A stretch of DNA of 64,000 nucleotides. Origin: CAVPDA01 sp963702495 (lineage in GTDB: Bacteria > Pseudomonadota > Gammaproteobacteria > Burkholderiales > Rhodocyclaceae). Under the pieces are notes generated by a model. That model was not told where the DNA came from. It worked only from the letters and a program-made list of their open reading frames with translations, and did no database searches. Positions 60,229 through 64,000 of the stretch are shown piece by piece. Within the stretch, counting starts at the first letter, position 1, and the number at the start of each line of letters is the position of its first letter. The stretch is taken from the NCBI GenBank assembly GCA_963702495.1, contig CAVPDA010000019.1:62001-126000 (forward strand), read 5' to 3'. Position numbers and translations under genes: made by a program.

Positions 60229-60742
60229 TCAGCGCGCGGTGCGATCGATCACGACACGCACCAGGCAGAACGGCGCGTCGCGCTGGAAGGCCAGGCTCAT
60301 GCGCTGCTCCGCGCCGATATAGCGCAGATACATCGGCGCGTCGGCGGGAGCGGTGGGGCTGGGAAATTGCGGCTCCCCCTCGCCGTAGCGCCGGCTCGCG
60401 GCCTTGAGATCGACGCAGGGGCCCGGCCGCAACTCCACCAGCGCCAAGCCGTCGCGGGCCGAACTCGCGGCCGTGGGAATGCGCAGTTCCGTCTCCCGGA
60501 CGAGAGGGTGATCGCAGGCCGCTCGCAATACCCGGAAGTAGGGATTGGACGCGTCCTCGGCACCCGCGAAACGGCACTGGGCGAGCTTGGCGAACGCGGG
60601 CTCGCTCAGCCTTTTCGCTGCGCGCATCGCGTCGATCAGCGAAAACACGGCATCCTCGGCACTGCCGACGAATCCGGTCGCCGCCGAGGACCAGCAAGGG
60701 CGCGGCGAGCGCGGCAGACACGCGGCGGTATGCCGGCCTCAC
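60229..60742 (-). CDS. small secreted protein, frameshifted near its start
   Basis: About 170 residues. The start GTG 60742 overlaps the upstream stop by GTGA, so it is coupled to the secretin-like gene. Its frame opens with a signal-peptide-like PAYRRVSAALAAPLLVLGG and then the frame changes by one base near 60670, after which the second frame continues AVFSLIDAMRAAKRLSEPAF, NPYFRVLRAACDHPL and ends PFCLVRVVIDRTAR. No domain is recognised. The shift may be a true pseudogene mutation or sequence error. Confidence 0.6.
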
Positions 60743-61473
60743 GGCAGTTCCTCCACCTTAAGCAGCACGCGCCGCACGTCCAGCCGCCCGCGAGTTGAGT
60801 AGGTCCGGCTGCCGGATCGCTCCTCGACGACCTCCTGATTGGCACCGCCGAGTTCGATCCACTCGCCCAAGCGGCCCGTCACCGTCGTCCCGAGCCAGGA
60901 AGAACGCACGGCACCGGGTTCAGTCCGGGACAACGACTCCTGCTGCGGACTGATCTCCAGGGTCACCCGTTCGCCGGCGAGTTGCGGCACGGCATAGAAG
61001 CCGCTGGCGAGGTCGCGATACACCACCGCCTCGGAGATGATGGCGCCGCCGGGGCCGACCACCGTCTGGCGCAGCGGCAGCGGAAACGAATATCCGACCT
61101 GGATGAACGCCCTGCCGCCCTCGACCACCTGCACCTGCTGCGACGAGCGGTCCGCTGCCGATCCGCGCGTACTCCAAACGCTGCTGCCGTCGCGACGCGC
61201 CACGTTGTCCTGCTGCAGCGTGATCACGAGCCGGCGCGGCGCGGTATCGATCGCCGCCAGCGCCTGCCGGATCTGCGCCCGGTTCTCGGCGGAGGCCCGC
61301 ACCATGACTTTGTCCTGCATGCCCGTGATCGACCCGCCGCGCTCCAGCAGCGGCCGCAGCACCTCGATGACCTGGTCGGCGCTGCGATGCTTGAGACGGA
61401 AGATCTCCAACTGGCTGTCCGCCAGGGCAAGGGCGCTCGCCAGCGCGAAGACGAGAAGCAGCAGGCGGTTCAA
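60739..61473 (-). CDS. secretin short-domain (N0/NolW-like) protein
   Basis: A 244-residue exported protein. Signal peptide LLLLVFALASALALA, then SQLEIFRLKHRSADQVIEVL with KVMVRASAENRAQIRQALAA, a secretin-type N-domain (KH-like N1 fold), and a C-terminal beta-rich part with VYRDLASGFYAVPQL. Full secretins go on to a pore domain, absent here. It may assist pilus, type II secretion or biogenesis of another secretin. The next gene overlaps by GTGA. Confidence 0.85.
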   Translation of the reverse strand: MNRLLLLVFALASALALADSQLEIFRLKHRSADQVIEVLRPLLERGGSITGMQDKVMVRASAENRAQIRQALAAIDTAPRRLVITLQQDNVARRDGSSVWSTRGSAADRSSQQVQVVEGGRAFIQVGYSFPLPLRQTVVGPGGAIISEAVVYRDLASGFYAVPQLAGERVTLEISPQQESLSRTEPGAVRSSWLGTTVTGRLGEWIELGGANQEVVEERSGSRTYSTRGRLDVRRVLLKVEELP

Positions 61474-61764
61474 GGGTCACTCCGGACTATCGTGGCGCCG
61501 CCATGATCGGCCGATCCCGGCGCGCTGACAAGGGTGGTCACGGCGCAGCCGCGACGCGCCCACACCCCGCCGGTGGCCACGGCAGCCTGGCGCTTCCGCC
61601 CCATCCTTAGCCGGCCGAGCCGGAACCAAACAGGTCTGCCCGCGACCTGCGGCCGGAAAACCTGTCATGTACGAACAAGGGGGACGGCACCCCTTGCAAA
61701 TCCCCCCCAACCCGCCATCCGGAGAATTCTTCGCCAGATCTGTCACGATTGAACCCGTCAGGGA

Positions 61765-62721
61765 CTACCGTACATAGGTGGCCGCAAGATCGGCGGCGAG
61801 GCCTTGCACTTGGTCGCCGCCGAGGTCGTCGACGCCCGCCGCGACGCGCCGCCCTCCTCCGCCGTAGCGCCGACAGAATTCGTCCGCGCCCGTGCCCGCA
61901 TCGTGCTGCACCCGCAGGCTCAGCATCAGGCCGCCCCGGCCATTGGGAACGAGTACGCCGTGCACCCGTTGTCCGTCGGATGTCGCCAGGTGATTGGCCA
62001 GGCTGCCGTGCGCACGCCGCGCCCACTTCGCATCCGGCAGGCGATGCAGCGTCAGGCTAGGGCTGTCGATCTCCGCCGGGATGGCCAGGGCCTGCGCCAT
62101 GTCCTCCGCCCGCGCCTGTCTGAGACGCGCCGATACCGGCTCGCCGTCGATGAAGGCGAGCGGATCGCGGTATGGCCGCAGCAGGCGATAGAGCGCGGCG
62201 GGGAGATAGAGCAGATCCGCTTCGCTCTCGCCATAGGCGTTGTAGTTGAGACATTCACCCAGTTCGCGCCACCGGCCGAGCACCCGCTCCGGGATCGCGA
62301 GGGTGGCGGCGAGCCGCGCCGCAGTCTGCGGCATGTTGTCGCCGAACGCAGCCACCACGGCCCACGGGCGCTGCGCTCCGCCCAGAAAACGGTCCACGAT
62401 GACGCTGGTGCAGACGTCCGCCGCGGTGTCGATGAACGCCTGCAGCAGGGCGTGCTGCGGAATGTCGCCGGCGAAATGGTGATCGAAATAACGCACGCTG
62501 ACACCCTGCGCCAGCAGCCGCCGCAGCTCCGTGCGATTGTGGGCGAGGGAGATGTCGAGCGCCGTCACGCGATCGCCGGCTTCGGCGCGCACGCGCTGCA
62601 GCAGCCGGTTGTCGCGCTTGACGCCGGTAACCAGGTCGCCGTCGCACGGCTCGGCCAGACGCAACTGGTGCAGCGCGCATATTCCGTCGGCATCGCCGTT
62701 GAAGACGTCGATGTCCCTCAC
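61765..62721 (-). CDS. DHH-family phosphoesterase-like protein
   Basis: A 318-residue DHH-superfamily protein. N-terminal FNGDADGICALHQLRLAEP with the first Asp motif, then VRYFDHHFAGDIPQHALL (DHH motif) and an internal GECLNYNAYGESEADLLYLP. A C-terminal DHHA-like segment with GRGGLMLSLRVQHDAG and EFCRRYGGGGRRVAAG. Members act on nanoRNA, c-di-AMP or pAp; specificity is not seen. Start GTG 62721 shares four bases with the upstream stop, so it is translated with the kinase-like gene. Confidence 0.87.
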   Translation of the reverse strand: MRDIDVFNGDADGICALHQLRLAEPCDGDLVTGVKRDNRLLQRVRAEAGDRVTALDISLAHNRTELRRLLAQGVSVRYFDHHFAGDIPQHALLQAFIDTAADVCTSVIVDRFLGGAQRPWAVVAAFGDNMPQTAARLAATLAIPERVLGRWRELGECLNYNAYGESEADLLYLPAALYRLLRPYRDPLAFIDGEPVSARLRQARAEDMAQALAIPAEIDSPSLTLHRLPDAKWARRAHGSLANHLATSDGQRVHGVLVPNGRGGLMLSLRVQHDAGTGADEFCRRYGGGGRRVAAGVDDLGGDQVQGLAADLAATYVR

Positions 62722-64000
62722 CGGCTGTGCCTCGCGATCGCCTCGTTCAGCCGCAGCAGCATCTCGCCCGCCGTCGCCCGTTCGGTGTCGATCGCGACGC
62801 AGCACGCCAGTTCGTCGCCGGCCAGCGGCTCGGCGCTCGCGCGCTGGCGCTCCAGCACCTCCAGCGTGGCCTCCGAGGCGTCGCTGCCGGCCTGCTCGCG
62901 CCGTGCGACGCGCTGCCGCAGCACCGCCTGCGCGGCGCGACAGTCGACGATGACGAACGGCACGTCGAGCGCGTTCGCCGTGCGGCGCAGGAGGTCGCGC
63001 TGACCGCGGCGCAGGAAGGCGGCGTTGACGATCGCGCTGTGACCCGATTCCAGGATCAGGCGCGCCAGCCTGGCCAGTTCGTCATAGGTCTCGCGCGTCG
63101 CCCCTTCGGAATAGATGCCGCTGTCGATGCCGGACCAGCTGCGGGCATCGGGCGCAAGATCGCGCAGGCGCTTGCGCTCGACGTCCGAGCGAACCCGCAC
63201 CGCACCGGTGCCTTCCAGCAGCGCTTGGGAAACGGCGGTCTTGCCCGATCCGGACAGTCCGTGGGCGATGATCAGGGCCGGATCGGGCGGCGCCATGCAG
63301 CGCTGGGCATAGCGCAGGTACGCGTCGTAGCTCGCCAGCGCGGCGGCACGCTCCTGTGCCGTGAGATGCTCCTGACTGGCGCGGATGCGCGCCACCTTGG
63401 CGCGCACCATGGCGCGATAGACGCGGTAGAAGCCCAGCACGGCGAGGCCGCCATAATCGCCCGTCTGCTGCAGATAGGCATCCAGAAAGCGCCACGCATA
63501 GTCGGCGCGGCCGCGCTCGGCCAGGTCCATGACGAGGAAGGCGATTTCGCTGAATACATCGATCCAGCGCAAGTTGGGATTGAACTCGATGCAGTCGAAG
63601 ACCTGGATCGCGCCGTCCACCAGCGCGATGTTGCCAAGATGGAGATCACCATGGCATTCGCGGACGAAGCCTTCGCTGCGGCGCTGATCGAACACCGGCG
63701 TCAGTCGCTGCAGCGCCTGCAGGCTCCAGGTTTCGATGGCGGCGAGCGCAGCGCGCTCTTCGTCGCTCGCCAGCCGCGGCCGGATCTGGGCGAAGTTCTG
63801 CTCGACCGGAAGGGCGACGCTGGCCGTGCTGCCAAAGGCGGACCCGGGCGCGGCGCGCGCGACGCCGCGGTGAAAGTCGGCGACTTCCCGGGCGATGGCA
63901 TCGACGTGCGCGGCAAGCAATTCACCCCGCGCCAGCATGCCGTCCAGCAGCGCCTCCTGCGCAAACTCGCGCATCTTGACCGCATACTCGATCGGCGCGC
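62718..64000 (-). CDS. APH-like kinase domain plus AAA ATP-binding domain protein (5' end outside window)
   Basis: The frame is open to the edge at 64000, so the start lies beyond; visible length is 427 residues. The first ~260 residues are an aminoglycoside-phosphotransferase-like kinase (VRECHGDLHLGNIAL with catalytic HGDLH, and VFDCIEFNPNLRWIDV with the metal-binding Asp). The C-terminal ~160 residues are a P-loop kinase domain (IIAHGLSGSGKTAVSQALLE). This two-domain layout is known in proteins annotated as bifunctional aminoglycoside phosphotransferase/ATP-binding; substrates are unknown. Coupled to the DHH gene by GTGA. Confidence 0.88.
   Translation of the reverse strand, partial: APIEYAVKMREFAQEALLDGMLARGELLAAHVDAIAREVADFHRGVARAAPGSAFGSTASVALPVEQNFAQIRPRLASDEERAALAAIETWSLQALQRLTPVFDQRRSEGFVRECHGDLHLGNIALVDGAIQVFDCIEFNPNLRWIDVFSEIAFLVMDLAERGRADYAWRFLDAYLQQTGDYGGLAVLGFYRVYRAMVRAKVARIRASQEHLTAQERAAALASYDAYLRYAQRCMAPPDPALIIAHGLSGSGKTAVSQALLEGTGAVRVRSDVERKRLRDLAPDARSWSGIDSGIYSEGATRETYDELARLARLILESGHSAIVNAAFLRRGQRDLLRRTANALDVPFVIVDCRAAQAVLRQRVARREQAGSDASEATLEVLERQRASAEPLAGDELACCVAIDTERATAGEMLLRLNEAIARHSR

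Overview
The window is about 64 kb of GC-rich bacterial chromosome. It most resembles a betaproteobacterium of the Rhodocyclales/Nitrosomonadales type, judged from gene content and order: smc-zipA-ligA-galU, the dapC-dapD-pilU-dapE-prmB run, a pabB-pabC fusion, type I queF, class I phaC, several DsrE/TusA sulfur-relay proteins and a nif relic. No rRNA, CRISPR array or replication origin was seen. The species cannot be named from the sequence alone.

Region by region. 1-22.4 kb is ordinary housekeeping DNA: the end of typA, a convergent pabBC fusion, hpt, a DsrE-like gene, then the minus-strand run smc-zipA-ligA-galU (smc carries two apparent 1-bp frameshifts). queF, an OmpA-family gene, an EamA permease, the dap/pilU/dapE/prmB run, a CheY-like receiver, a secreted Tyr/Gly/Pro-rich repetitive protein and a flavin oxidoreductase with a Cys-rich tail follow. 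22.4-31 kb is a patchwork of small redox and sulfur genes (a CMD-Rieske fusion, a nuclease-like protein, an AhpD-like protein, thioredoxin, GFA protein, TusA, DsrE2). It surrounds a promoter-tRNA-Pro-tRNA-Arg-tRNA-His cluster and several decayed genes: a cytochrome tail, a tyrosine-integrase tail next to tRNA-His, a fused nifZ/nifM relic and a TfoX C-terminal relic.

31-42.3 kb holds a DUF1269 protein, phaC, and what looks like a biological-conflict locus: a two-domain TIR plus deoxyribosyltransferase-like protein, divergent from a 1079-residue DUF4062-NB-ARC-TPR (STAND) protein whose TPRs are near-identical 126-bp units. An SDR enzyme, a pirin, a rhomboid protein and a DUF427 protein follow. 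42.3-49.1 kb is accessory DNA: small orphan genes, then a nested mobile region. The mobile region contains an IS21 relic with four 25-bp-spaced end repeats, a 144-bp MITE-like element, and an intact 2260-bp IS66-family element with a perfect 8-bp target duplication that carries a D12-type DNA adenine methylase next to its transposase. It ends in ParB-like relics.

49.2-56.7 kb is a compact minus-strand membrane-protein operon of the MoxR/DUF58 type (spoIIM-like, DUF, DUF4129, DUF4350, moxR, DUF58, BPSS1780-like, RDD). 56.7-57.9 kb has no intact gene. The end of the window carries a response regulator, a branched-chain-amino-acid-type periplasmic binding protein, a secretin-short-domain lipid/secretion-like protein followed by a frameshifted small secreted protein, and a coupled pair: a kinase-like APH/AAA protein (running off the window) and a DHH-family phosphoesterase.
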